A stretch of DNA of 64,000 nucleotides from Nocardioides glacieisoli (GTDB taxonomy: Bacteria; Actinomycetota; Actinomycetes; Propionibacteriales; Nocardioidaceae): the NCBI RefSeq assembly GCF_004137245.1, contig NZ_SDWS01000002.1:1-64000 (forward strand), written 5' to 3'. A program made the translations under genes and the position numbers. Below the pieces are notes generated by a model, which ran no database searches, had not been told where the DNA came from, and worked only from the letters and a program-made list of their open reading frames with translations. This document shows positions 57,868 through 64,000 of this stretch, piece after piece (position 1 is the first letter of the stretch; every line of letters begins with the position of its first letter).

Positions 57868-59304
57868 CTAGTCCCCGAGCCGCCAGGACCGTACGGCGGC
57901 GGCGAAGGCGACCGCGAGCACGACGAGCGCCGCGAGCAGGGCCGTGCGCGCCGCGACGGGCGCGGACGTGCTCGCGTCGACGGCCTGGTAGACGGTCATC
58001 AGCAGGGCCGCGCCGAGCGCTGACCCGATGCGCTGACCGGTCTGGAGGGCCCCGCCGGCAGCGCCACCCATCTGGGGCGGCACCTCGGCCAGCGACAGGG
58101 TGAAGTTCGGCGAGATGACCCCGCCGCCGCCCACGCCTGCGAGGAACATCGCCGGCGCGAGGGTCCACCAGAGCCGGTCGGTCGGCTGCGTCACCAGCAG
58201 CGCCGCGAGCGCGGTGCCGGTCATCATCACCGAGAGCGCCGCCAGCGTGACCTTGCGGCCGAGCCGCCCGACCAGCCTGCCGGCGAGCGGCGAGGTGGTG
58301 GCCGCGCCGAAGGCGAAGGGCGTCATCAGCAGCGCCGCCTGCAGCGGCGAGAACCCCTCGCCCTCCTGCAGGTGCACCGACAGCACGAGGAAGATCCCGG
58401 TGAAGCCGGTGAAGTAGAGGGTGCCGACCAGCAGCCCGTTGGCGTAGCCGGGCAGTCCGCGCAGCAGCGAGACGTCGAGCAGCGGCGGGTGGCCGCGACT
58501 TACCGTCCGCACCTCCCACCGCACGAAGGCCCACGCCAGCGGCGGGAAGGCGAGCAGCAGCACCAGTGGCAGTCCGGCGCCGCCCTCCAGGCTGATCAGC
58601 GGGTAGAGCACCGCCAGCACCGCGAGACCGAGCAGCAGCGCGCCCGGCAGGTCGACCCGCGGGTCCTTCTCCGCGGCGCCGCCGGCGTCGTTGTCGGGCA
58701 CCATCCGCCGGATCAGCACGAGGGCGACGAGGCCGATCGGGACGTTGATGAGGAAGAGCGAGCGCCAGCCGTTCTCCTCGCCGAGCAACCCGATCAGCAG
58801 CCCACCGATCAGCGGGCCGGCCGCTGAGGCGACCGCGACCGTGAAGCCGAACATCCCGAAGGCGCGACCCCGCTCCTCGCCGCGGAAGAGCTGCTGGATC
58901 AGGCCGGAGTTCTGCGGCGTCAGCAACCCGGCGCTCGCGCCCTGCACGAGCCGCGCGACGACGATGGCGGCCGCGTTGGGCGCGAGCCCGACGGCCAGGC
59001 TCGAGACGACGAAGCCGGTCAGCCCGATCGTCATCAGCCGGCGTCGACCGTGCGCGTCACCGAGCCGCCCGCCGGCGACCAGCGTCATGCCGAACGCCAG
59101 CGCGTAGCCCGACACCACCCACTGGATGGTCGCCGCGCTGGTGCCCAGGCCCGCGCGGATCGACGGGACCGCGACGTTGACGATCGTGACGTCCAGCAGA
59201 GACATGAAGCCGACGACGAGCGACACGGCCAGCACGCGCCAGCGGCGTGGATCGGGTTCGTACGCCGCTTCGTCGCTCGCGTGCGTCTCCTCGCTCTGCG
59301 TCAT
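57868..59304 (-). CDS. MFS drug efflux transporter, DHA2 type (14-TM)
   Basis: The 478-residue protein has about 14 hydrophobic helices, the DHA2 layout. The helix-1 motif LDVTIVNVAVPSI (about 38-50) and loop 2-3 GDAHGRRR (about 82-89) are the DHA2 markers, and the helix-5 GPLIGGLL turn is the antiporter motif. It should export a lipophilic compound by proton antiport. The ATG 59304 is the first one that leaves an intact N-terminus; earlier frames run antisense to the acylphosphatase. It is convergent with purB and separated from it by the palindrome cluster. Confidence 0.9.
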   Translation of the reverse strand: MTQSEETHASDEAAYEPDPRRWRVLAVSLVVGFMSLLDVTIVNVAVPSIRAGLGTSAATIQWVVSGYALAFGMTLVAGGRLGDAHGRRRLMTIGLTGFVVSSLAVGLAPNAAAIVVARLVQGASAGLLTPQNSGLIQQLFRGEERGRAFGMFGFTVAVASAAGPLIGGLLIGLLGEENGWRSLFLINVPIGLVALVLIRRMVPDNDAGGAAEKDPRVDLPGALLLGLAVLAVLYPLISLEGGAGLPLVLLLAFPPLAWAFVRWEVRTVSRGHPPLLDVSLLRGLPGYANGLLVGTLYFTGFTGIFLVLSVHLQEGEGFSPLQAALLMTPFAFGAATTSPLAGRLVGRLGRKVTLAALSVMMTGTALAALLVTQPTDRLWWTLAPAMFLAGVGGGGVISPNFTLSLAEVPPQMGGAAGGALQTGQRIGSALGAALLMTVYQAVDASTSAPVAARTALLAALVVLAVAFAAAVRSWRLGD

Positions 59305-59353
59305 CCCTTCCAGCCTTGCACCCGCAGCCGTGCGCCGGCCTCGCCCGTCGGGG

Positions 59354-59359
59354 CATGAT
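59354..59359 (+). promoter_or_regulatory. -10-like box CATGAT (acylphosphatase)
   Basis: CATGAT ends 6 nt before the ATG at 59366. Confidence 0.4.
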
Positions 59360-59365
59360 CGGCAC

Positions 59366-59635
59366 ATGAAGGCTGTCCAGGCGCGGGTGACCGGACGGGT
59401 CCAGGGTGTCTCGTTCCGGTGGTACACCCAGGAGCAGGCGCGGGGGCTGGGTGTGACCGGCTGGGTGCGCAACGAGCCCGACGGCTCGGTGCTCGTCCAC
59501 GCCGAGGGCGAGGACGACGCAGTCGACGCCCTCGTCGCCTGGTGCCGAACCGGGCCGTCGATGGCGCGTGTCACCGACGTGGCGGTGCGGGACGCAGAGG
59601 GGAGCGGCGCGACGTCGTTCGAGACGCAGTACTGA
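59366..59635 (+). CDS. acyP: Acylphosphatase
   Basis: The 89-residue enzyme hydrolyses acyl phosphates. It has both family signatures: GRVQGVSFRWYTQEQA (about 10-25) with the catalytic arginine R18 and GWVRNEPDGSV (about 32-42) with the catalytic asparagine. Length is the family norm (about 90). The gene is monocistronic, leaderless by appearance, and divergent from the MFS efflux gene; no functional link to its neighbours is visible. Confidence 0.95.
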   Translation: MKAVQARVTGRVQGVSFRWYTQEQARGLGVTGWVRNEPDGSVLVHAEGEDDAVDALVAWCRTGPSMARVTDVAVRDAEGSGATSFETQY

Positions 59636-59656
59636 TTGTGAAGTGATCCAGTCGAC

Positions 59657-59662
59657 TATTAT
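59657..59662 (+). promoter_or_regulatory. -10 box TATTAT, leaderless start
   Basis: TATTAT, the most AT-rich box in the window, ends 6 nt before the ATG at 59669. Confidence 0.6.
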
Positions 59663-59668
59663 GGCTTC

Positions 59669-60547
59669 ATGACGACGGCCACCGCAGCCCCGCCCACCTA
59701 CGACGACGTGCAGGTCGTGGTGCCCGCACCCGGGCCCGGTGCCGGCAACTGGGCGGGGGCCGCGAGCGCGGTGCTGGTCGACGACGTCTTCTGGCTCACC
59801 TGGCGCGTACGCCGTCCGCTGACGGACGGCCGCGGCGTATCGGTCGTCGTTGCGAGGTCCGACGACGGCCTCACCTTCGAGCCCGTCACCGAGGTGGCGC
59901 GCGAGGCGTTCGGTGCCGAGTCCTTCGAGCGCCCCGTCCTGGTGCCGCTGCGCGAGGGCGGCTGGCGGCTCTACCTCTCGTGCGCCACCCCCGACTCCAA
60001 GCACTGGTGGGTCGACAGCCTGACCGCCGACACGGTCGAGGGCCTGCCCGACGGCGTACGACGTCGCGTGCACGAGGGCGACGCCGCGACCGCGGTGAAG
60101 GACCCGGTGATCACGGTCGGCGACGACGGCTACGAGATGTGGCTGTGCTGCCACCCGCTCGACGAGCCCGGCCACGAGGACCGGATGACCACCCGGCGGC
60201 TCACCAGCGCCGACGGGCTCGACTGGACCGACCAGGGCGAGGTGCTCGCCGGGCGCGACGGCCACTGGGACGCCCGCGGTGCCCGCGTGAGCGCCGTGCT
60301 GCCCGACGGCTCGGTGCTCTACGACGGTCGCCCCGATGCGGAGTCCAACTGGTTCGAGACGACCGGGGTGGCGACGTGGGACGGCACCGCGCTGACGCGG
60401 CTCGACCAGCCGCCGATCAGCTCGCCTCACTCCGACGGCGCCTTCCGCTACGCGACCGCCGTGCCGCTGCCCGACGGGCGCGTCCGCTACTACGTCGAGG
60501 CCGCGCGCGACGACGGCGCGCACGACTTGGTCACCTGCGTGCGCTGA
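59669..60547 (+). CDS. Beta-propeller (GH43/GH32-like) glycosidase-type protein
   Basis: The 292-residue soluble protein has repeated blade-like strands (DDVFWLTWRVR, EGGWRLYLSC, DDGYEMWLCC, DGSVLYDGR, DGRVRYYVEAA) with acidic residues at the inner ends, the look of a five-bladed beta-propeller of the GH43/GH32 superfamily. Conserved catalytic acids for a given family cannot be fixed by eye. It may bind or cleave a sugar; the cytoplasmic location suggests a small substrate. It carries the strongest-looking -10 box of the window. Its end overlaps the convergent sulfotransferase by 17 bp. Confidence 0.65.
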   Translation: MTTATAAPPTYDDVQVVVPAPGPGAGNWAGAASAVLVDDVFWLTWRVRRPLTDGRGVSVVVARSDDGLTFEPVTEVAREAFGAESFERPVLVPLREGGWRLYLSCATPDSKHWWVDSLTADTVEGLPDGVRRRVHEGDAATAVKDPVITVGDDGYEMWLCCHPLDEPGHEDRMTTRRLTSADGLDWTDQGEVLAGRDGHWDARGARVSAVLPDGSVLYDGRPDAESNWFETTGVATWDGTALTRLDQPPISSPHSDGAFRYATAVPLPDGRVRYYVEAARDDGAHDLVTCVR

Positions 60548-61514
60548 GCCTCGTGACTGTCGCTCGCTCGTCGAAGGACCCGCGGTCCGCCGGCGAGAGC
60601 CAGTCGCTGAAGTCCTGCCCCGTCAGCTCGCCGAGCAGCGCGATGTCGTCGACGTACGACTCCAGCAGGCGCTGGCGGCGCATCGTGTCCAGGCGGGGGC
60701 GGTGGGCTGACCTGCTGTCGCCGAGCAGCGCGATCGACAGCGGGTGGATGCTGCGCCAGACCTCGGGCGGTGCGAACTGGCCGAGCCGCGCGCCCGCGCG
60801 GACGACGGGCCCGAAGACGTTCGCGCGCAGGCCGGGGGCAACGAACCCGCGAGCGTTGTCGCGCGGGATGGAGTCGACGAGGCCCTCGCGGATGCCGAGG
60901 AACCGGCTGACCCGGTCGACGGTCCGCCCCGGCTCGTCGATGAGGTCGCGGTAGCGGACGACCAGGATCCGCTCCGGGTCGACGTAGGCATGGAGGTGCC
61001 GGAGCTGCTCGCCGTAGCGGCCGAGCTCGCGGTAGCGCCAGAACGGCGCCCAGCCGGCGCGGACCCGCTCGTCCTCGCGCTCGAAGGCGGTGACGAAGTC
61101 CGACTCGGGCTCGAGGCCGTCGGACCAGAGGTGCATCCAGTTGCTGTACGCCCGGTCGACCGGGTCGCGCACGACGGCCACCAGCTTCACGTCCGGCAGC
61201 GCCTCGGCGATGCGGCGGTGGGCACCCGGGCTCCAGAGGTAGAACGGCGTGCTCTCCCCGCGCAGCTGGTGCTCACCCGCCGGCTCGAAGAGCGGGAAGT
61301 AGTGGTCGGCCCGCCAGATCCACTCCTGCTGGGAGTGCTTGTCACCGGGTCCGCCCCAGGCCGGCGGGGGAGCCTGGTCGCACAGGAAGTACTTCGGCTC
61401 CTTGGGGTCGGAGACGAAGACGTCCGGGTGCTGCGCCAGTGCCGCGTGCAGCGCCGTGGTGCCGGCCTTGGGTGCGCCGATCACCAGGAAGTCCGGTCGC
61501 GGTGCTCGGGTCAT
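60531..61514 (-). CDS. Sulfotransferase family protein
   Basis: The 327-residue enzyme carries the PAPS-binding loop GAPKAGTTALHAAL (about 13-26) with the phosphosulfate-binding Lys and the 3'-phosphate site AVVRDPVDRAYSNW (about 113-126), the hallmarks of bacterial cytosolic-type sulfotransferases. It should move a sulfate from PAPS to a sugar or lipid. The start ATG follows GGGAGGG, a ribosome site that sets it apart from the leaderless genes around. The acceptor is unknown; a cell-envelope glycolipid would be typical. Confidence 0.9.
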   Translation of the reverse strand: MTRAPRPDFLVIGAPKAGTTALHAALAQHPDVFVSDPKEPKYFLCDQAPPPAWGGPGDKHSQQEWIWRADHYFPLFEPAGEHQLRGESTPFYLWSPGAHRRIAEALPDVKLVAVVRDPVDRAYSNWMHLWSDGLEPESDFVTAFEREDERVRAGWAPFWRYRELGRYGEQLRHLHAYVDPERILVVRYRDLIDEPGRTVDRVSRFLGIREGLVDSIPRDNARGFVAPGLRANVFGPVVRAGARLGQFAPPEVWRSIHPLSIALLGDSRSAHRPRLDTMRRQRLLESYVDDIALLGELTGQDFSDWLSPADRGSFDERATVTRLSARR

Positions 61515-61641
61515 GCGTCCCTCCCGGGGAAGTAATGTCTATCGACTCACTCGACAATACCGGGTCACTGCGGAGAGCTGAAGGGGCGGACGTGGCCGGG
61601 ATCTCGTCACCGTCGGCTTCCCGCACGCCCACCGTCCGCTC

Positions 61642-61647
61642 GACACT
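61642..61647 (+). promoter_or_regulatory. -10-like box GACACT, leaderless start
   Basis: GACACT ends 6 nt before the ATG at 61654. Confidence 0.4.
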
Positions 61648-61653
61648 GGGGGG

Positions 61654-62205
61654 ATGAGCGCCCCTGTCACCGTGTCCGTCACGCGCCACGTCGATCCGTC
61701 GCACACCACGCAGATGCTGGCCTGGATGCAGGCAGGGACGTCGATGGCCGAGAAGTTCGACGGCTTCCTCGGATCGGGCTGGGTGCGGCCGAGCGCGGAC
61801 TCGGCCGACTGGCACATGCTCTACCGCTTCGCGGACGCCGACTCGCTCGCCGCCTGGGAGGCCAGCCCGCAGCGCGCGTGGTGGCTCGAGGCCGCCCAGG
61901 GCAGTGTCGAGGAGAAGAGGCGCGAACGGCGTACGGGCATCGAGGGCTGGTTCGACGAGCCGGCCTCGGTCGAGTCCCTCAGCGCTGCGCCGACGGCACC
62001 GCCGCGGTGGAAGCAGATGATCGTGATCTTCATGGGCTTCTTCCCGCTCAGCCTCGCGGTCAACGTCGCCGTCGCCCACACCGCGTTGGCGGACTGGCCG
62101 CTCGTGCTCCGCGTCTTCACCACGATCCTGGTGATGACCCCGCTGATGACCTACCTCGTGCTCCCGTGGCTGACCCGACGCATGTCGTGGTGGTTGCACC
62201 GCTGA
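61654..62205 (+). CDS. Antibiotic-biosynthesis-monooxygenase-like (ABM) domain protein with two membrane helices
   Basis: The 183-residue protein starts with an ABM-like dimeric alpha/beta domain (about 1-105), seen in VTVSVTRHVDPSHTTQMLAW and GWVRPSADSADWHMLYRFADADSLAAWEASP, followed by a linker and two hydrophobic helices (about 122-142 and 150-172). ABM domains are small quinone- or heme-modifying enzymes; the membrane tail suggests work near the membrane. The active-site residues are not obvious, so the activity is uncertain. It lies 30 bp upstream of purC in the same orientation, but purC has its own promoter box. Confidence 0.75.
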   Translation: MSAPVTVSVTRHVDPSHTTQMLAWMQAGTSMAEKFDGFLGSGWVRPSADSADWHMLYRFADADSLAAWEASPQRAWWLEAAQGSVEEKRRERRTGIEGWFDEPASVESLSAAPTAPPRWKQMIVIFMGFFPLSLAVNVAVAHTALADWPLVLRVFTTILVMTPLMTYLVLPWLTRRMSWWLHR

Positions 62206-62223
62206 GCCGTGCGGGATCGTGAC

Positions 62224-62229
62224 TAGGCT
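62224..62229 (+). promoter_or_regulatory. -10-like box TAGGCT, leaderless start (purC)
   Basis: TAGGCT ends 6 nt before the GTG at 62236. Confidence 0.6.
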
Positions 62230-62235
62230 GGCCAC

Positions 62236-63129
62236 GTGGCCGACATCATGATCCCCGCGGCACCCGACATCGAGGGCACCACCCACGTCCACTCCGGCAA
62301 GGTCCGTGACCTCTACCGGATCGACTCGGGCGAGCACGAGGGCCGGCTGCTGATGGTCGCGAGCGACCGCATCTCGGCCTACGACTTCGTCCTCGACAGC
62401 ACCATCCCCGACAAGGGCGAGATCCTCACCCGGATGTCGCTGTGGTGGTTCGACCAGCTCTCCGGGCTCATCGGCAACCACGTCGTGTCGACCGACGTGC
62501 CCGCCTCGGTGGCCGGCCGGGCGGTGGTCTGCGAACGGCTCGACATGTTCCCGGTCGAGTGCGTGGCCCGCGGCTACCTCACCGGTTCGGGTCTGCTCGA
62601 CTACCACCGCGACGGCCAGGTCTGCGGCATCGCCCTGCCGGCCGGTCTGCAGGACGGCAGCCGGCTGCCCGAGGCGATCTTCACCCCCGCCACGAAGGCC
62701 GACCTCGGCGACCACGACGAGAACGTCGACTACGAGGCCGTCTGCGAGGCCGTCGGCGACGACGCCGCCGCGGAGCTGCGGATGCTGACCATGGAGGTCT
62801 ATGGCAAGGCACACGACCTCGCCCGCGAGCGCGGCATCATCGTGGCCGACACCAAGCTCGAGTTCGGCCGCCGCCCGGACGGGACCACGGTCCTCGCCGA
62901 CGAGGTGCTCACCCCCGACTCGAGCCGCTTCTGGCCGGCCGACGAGTGGCAGCCGGGTCGCACCCAGTCGTCGTACGACAAGCAGATCGTGCGCGACTGG
63001 CTGACCGGGGAGTCCGGCTGGGACCGCTTCTCGGGCGAGGCGCCGCCCCCGCTGCCCGACGCCGTCGTCGAGCGGACCCGCTCGAGGTACGTCGAGGCCT
63101 ACGAGCTGCTGACGGGGGAGACGTTCTGA
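62236..63129 (+). CDS. purC: Phosphoribosylaminoimidazole-succinocarboxamide synthase
   Basis: The 297-residue enzyme joins CAIR and aspartate using ATP to form SAICAR. The N-terminal GKVRDLYRI (about 16-24) and [20 protein letters not shown] segments, [12 protein letters not shown] (about 109-120) and the C-terminal ADTKLEFG and [12 protein letters not shown] blocks (about 204-211 and 222-233) form the family's nucleotide and substrate sites. Length fits (about 290-300). GTG 62236 has a leaderless promoter. Its stop overlaps a following SRPBCC gene by CTGA, with GGGGGAG 5 nt before that CTG. Confidence 0.98.
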   Translation: MADIMIPAAPDIEGTTHVHSGKVRDLYRIDSGEHEGRLLMVASDRISAYDFVLDSTIPDKGEILTRMSLWWFDQLSGLIGNHVVSTDVPASVAGRAVVCERLDMFPVECVARGYLTGSGLLDYHRDGQVCGIALPAGLQDGSRLPEAIFTPATKADLGDHDENVDYEAVCEAVGDDAAAELRMLTMEVYGKAHDLARERGIIVADTKLEFGRRPDGTTVLADEVLTPDSSRFWPADEWQPGRTQSSYDKQIVRDWLTGESGWDRFSGEAPPPLPDAVVERTRSRYVEAYELLTGETF

Positions 63130-63566
63130 CCTCGCGACCGATCGACGCCACGGTCGAGCTGCCGGTGAGTGCCGAGGCCGCCTTCCGCTACCTCTCCGAC
63201 CCCCGCAAGCGGCCGGAGTGGCAGTCGTCGCTGCTCTCGGTGGCGGTGCCGCCCGACGAGGAGCCGCACCTCGGCCAGACGTGGAGCGAGACCACCGCAG
63301 TCGGCGTACGACCTCACCTCGAGACCACGGTGTTCGAGCCGTTCCGCGCCTGGGCCGAGACCGGCCACTGGCGTGGGGTGACCGCCACCCTGGCGCTGCA
63401 CTTCACCGACGTCCCCGGCGGGTGCCGCGTGCGGGCGACCGGGGAGGTCAGCGGACAGGGCGCCTGGGCCGTCCCGGCGGGAGCGGCCGGGCTGCTGGCG
63501 TCGAAGGCGATCGCGGTCGACCTGCGCAAGGCGGGCCGCATCCTCGCCTCGCGGACGAGCCGGTGA
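63126..63566 (+). CDS. SRPBCC-family (START-like) protein, apparent CTG start
   Basis: The 146-residue protein has the SRPBCC fold pattern: first strand [21 protein letters not shown] (with the AEAAF helix typical of the family), strands rich in V, T and E, and a long C-terminal helix [21 protein letters not shown] that closes a ligand pocket. It likely binds a lipid or small hydrophobic ligand. No ATG, GTG or TTG exists upstream in this frame before the first strand; CTG at 63126 overlaps the purC stop (CTGA) and has GGGGGAG 5 nt upstream. A GTG at 63165 would remove the first strand. Confidence 0.75.
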   Translation: MTSRPIDATVELPVSAEAAFRYLSDPRKRPEWQSSLLSVAVPPDEEPHLGQTWSETTAVGVRPHLETTVFEPFRAWAETGHWRGVTATLALHFTDVPGGCRVRATGEVSGQGAWAVPAGAAGLLASKAIAVDLRKAGRILASRTSR

Positions 63567-63586
63567 CGGCGCTCACATGCCCTGAG

Positions 63587-63592
63587 TAGGTT
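63587..63592 (+). promoter_or_regulatory. -10-like box TAGGTT, leaderless start (acyl-CoA ligase)
   Basis: TAGGTT ends 6 nt before the ATG at 63599. Confidence 0.55.
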
Positions 63593-63598
63593 GGCGCC

Positions 63599-64000
63599 AT
63601 GTCGAATCTCTCCTCGCTGCTCGAGCGTTCCGCACAGGCCCACCCGGACCGTACGGCGGTGGTGCTGGGTGACACCCGCCTCACCTACGCCCAGGTCGAC
63701 GCCGCCTCCAGCCAGGTGGCGAACCTGCTGGTCTCGCGCGGCATCGAGCCCGGCGACAAGGTGGCGCTGAGCTGCCCGAACCTGCCCTACTTCCCGATCG
63801 TCTACTACGGGATCCTCAAGGCCGGGGCGACGGTCGTGCCGCTCAACGTGCTCCTCAAGGGACGCGAGGTGGCCTATCACCTCGACGACTCGGACGCGAA
63901 GGCGTACTTCTGCTTCCAGGGCACCCCTGAGCTGCCGATCGGCGCGGAGGGCCACGCCGGCTTCGAGCAGACCGACTCGTGCGACCACTTCTTCGTGATC
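63599..64000 (+). CDS. AMP-dependent acyl-CoA synthetase/ligase, 5' part (runs off the window)
   Basis: The first 134 codons are present and open to the window edge. They give the start of an ANL-superfamily enzyme: LLERSAQAHPDRTAVVLGDT, RLTYAQVDAASSQVANLL, and GDKVALSCPNLPYFPIVYYG followed by LKAGATVVPLNVLLKGREV, the classic N-terminal blocks of FadD-like acyl-CoA ligases. The P-loop (STGTTGxPKG) is beyond the edge. A long-chain fatty-acid or aromatic-acid ligase is likely; the substrate cannot be told from this part. TAGGTT lies 6 nt before the ATG. Confidence 0.88.
   Translation, partial: MSNLSSLLERSAQAHPDRTAVVLGDTRLTYAQVDAASSQVANLLVSRGIEPGDKVALSCPNLPYFPIVYYGILKAGATVVPLNVLLKGREVAYHLDDSDAKAYFCFQGTPELPIGAEGHAGFEQTDSCDHFFVI

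Overview
The window is very G+C-rich, gene-dense chromosomal DNA from an actinomycete. The evidence is lineage-typical gene content: a dnaK-grpE-dnaJ-hspR operon with HspR operators (HAIR), a class I lysyl-tRNA synthetase, DUF3151 and DUF3311 proteins, many GTG starts, and many -10-like boxes 6-8 nt before the start codon (leaderless transcripts). A Nocardioides-like member of the Propionibacteriales is the best guess, but this is inference. No prophage, insertion sequence, CRISPR array, rRNA or tRNA was recognised, and no gap between genes exceeds 300 bases.

Layout. 1-7 kb: a T7SS-like helical gene pair, a small GTPase-fold protein, an anchored protein, an MFS transporter, an aldo/keto reductase and an M3 oligopeptidase whose 3' end lies in a REP-like repeat. 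7-12.5 kb: two secreted metalloproteases (M28 and M4) sharing one C-terminal module, an SGNH hydrolase and a GNAT. 12.5-22 kb: the HspR-controlled chaperone block, dnaK-grpE-dnaJ-hspR and clpB, each preceded by a HAIR operator. 22-37 kb: globin, CPBP protease, an ECF sigma factor with its partner, 2-hydroxyacid enzymes, a GAF histidine kinase, hemerythrin, flavoprotein and SDR genes, a small coupled operon (hydrolase, PfkB kinase, NAD-binding protein) and an ABC-2 transporter. 37-48 kb: membrane proteins, an aminotransferase, pyrE, DedA, an RNA methyltransferase, a second ECF sigma locus, fructose-bisphosphate aldolase, a monocarboxylate-type symporter with DUF3311, DUF3151 and a thioesterase. 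48-64 kb: lysS, a LuxR-type regulator, a diacylglycerol-kinase-like gene and de novo purine genes (purA, purD, purB, purC) interleaved with small genes, ending in a truncated acyl-CoA ligase.

How the genes work together. The chaperone genes form a feedback loop: HspR is encoded at the end of the operon it is expected to repress, and the same operator type precedes clpB. The purine genes cover the GAR (purD), SAICAR (purC), adenylosuccinate lyase (purB) and adenylosuccinate synthase (purA) steps; pyrE supplies pyrimidines. The order dnaK...clpB...pyrE/trmH/DedA/fba/DUF3151/purA resembles a conserved segment of mycobacterial chromosomes, so most of the window is core genome.

The most unusual items are: a DUF402 gene split by an apparent one-base frameshift between purD and purB; likely ATT and CTG start codons (hemerythrin and SRPBCC genes); an attenuator-like hairpin with a U-tract in the purA leader; palindromic repeat clusters; a C-terminal module shared by two unrelated proteases; a YkgJ-like/pentapeptide-repeat fusion; and two tiny unclassified proteins.
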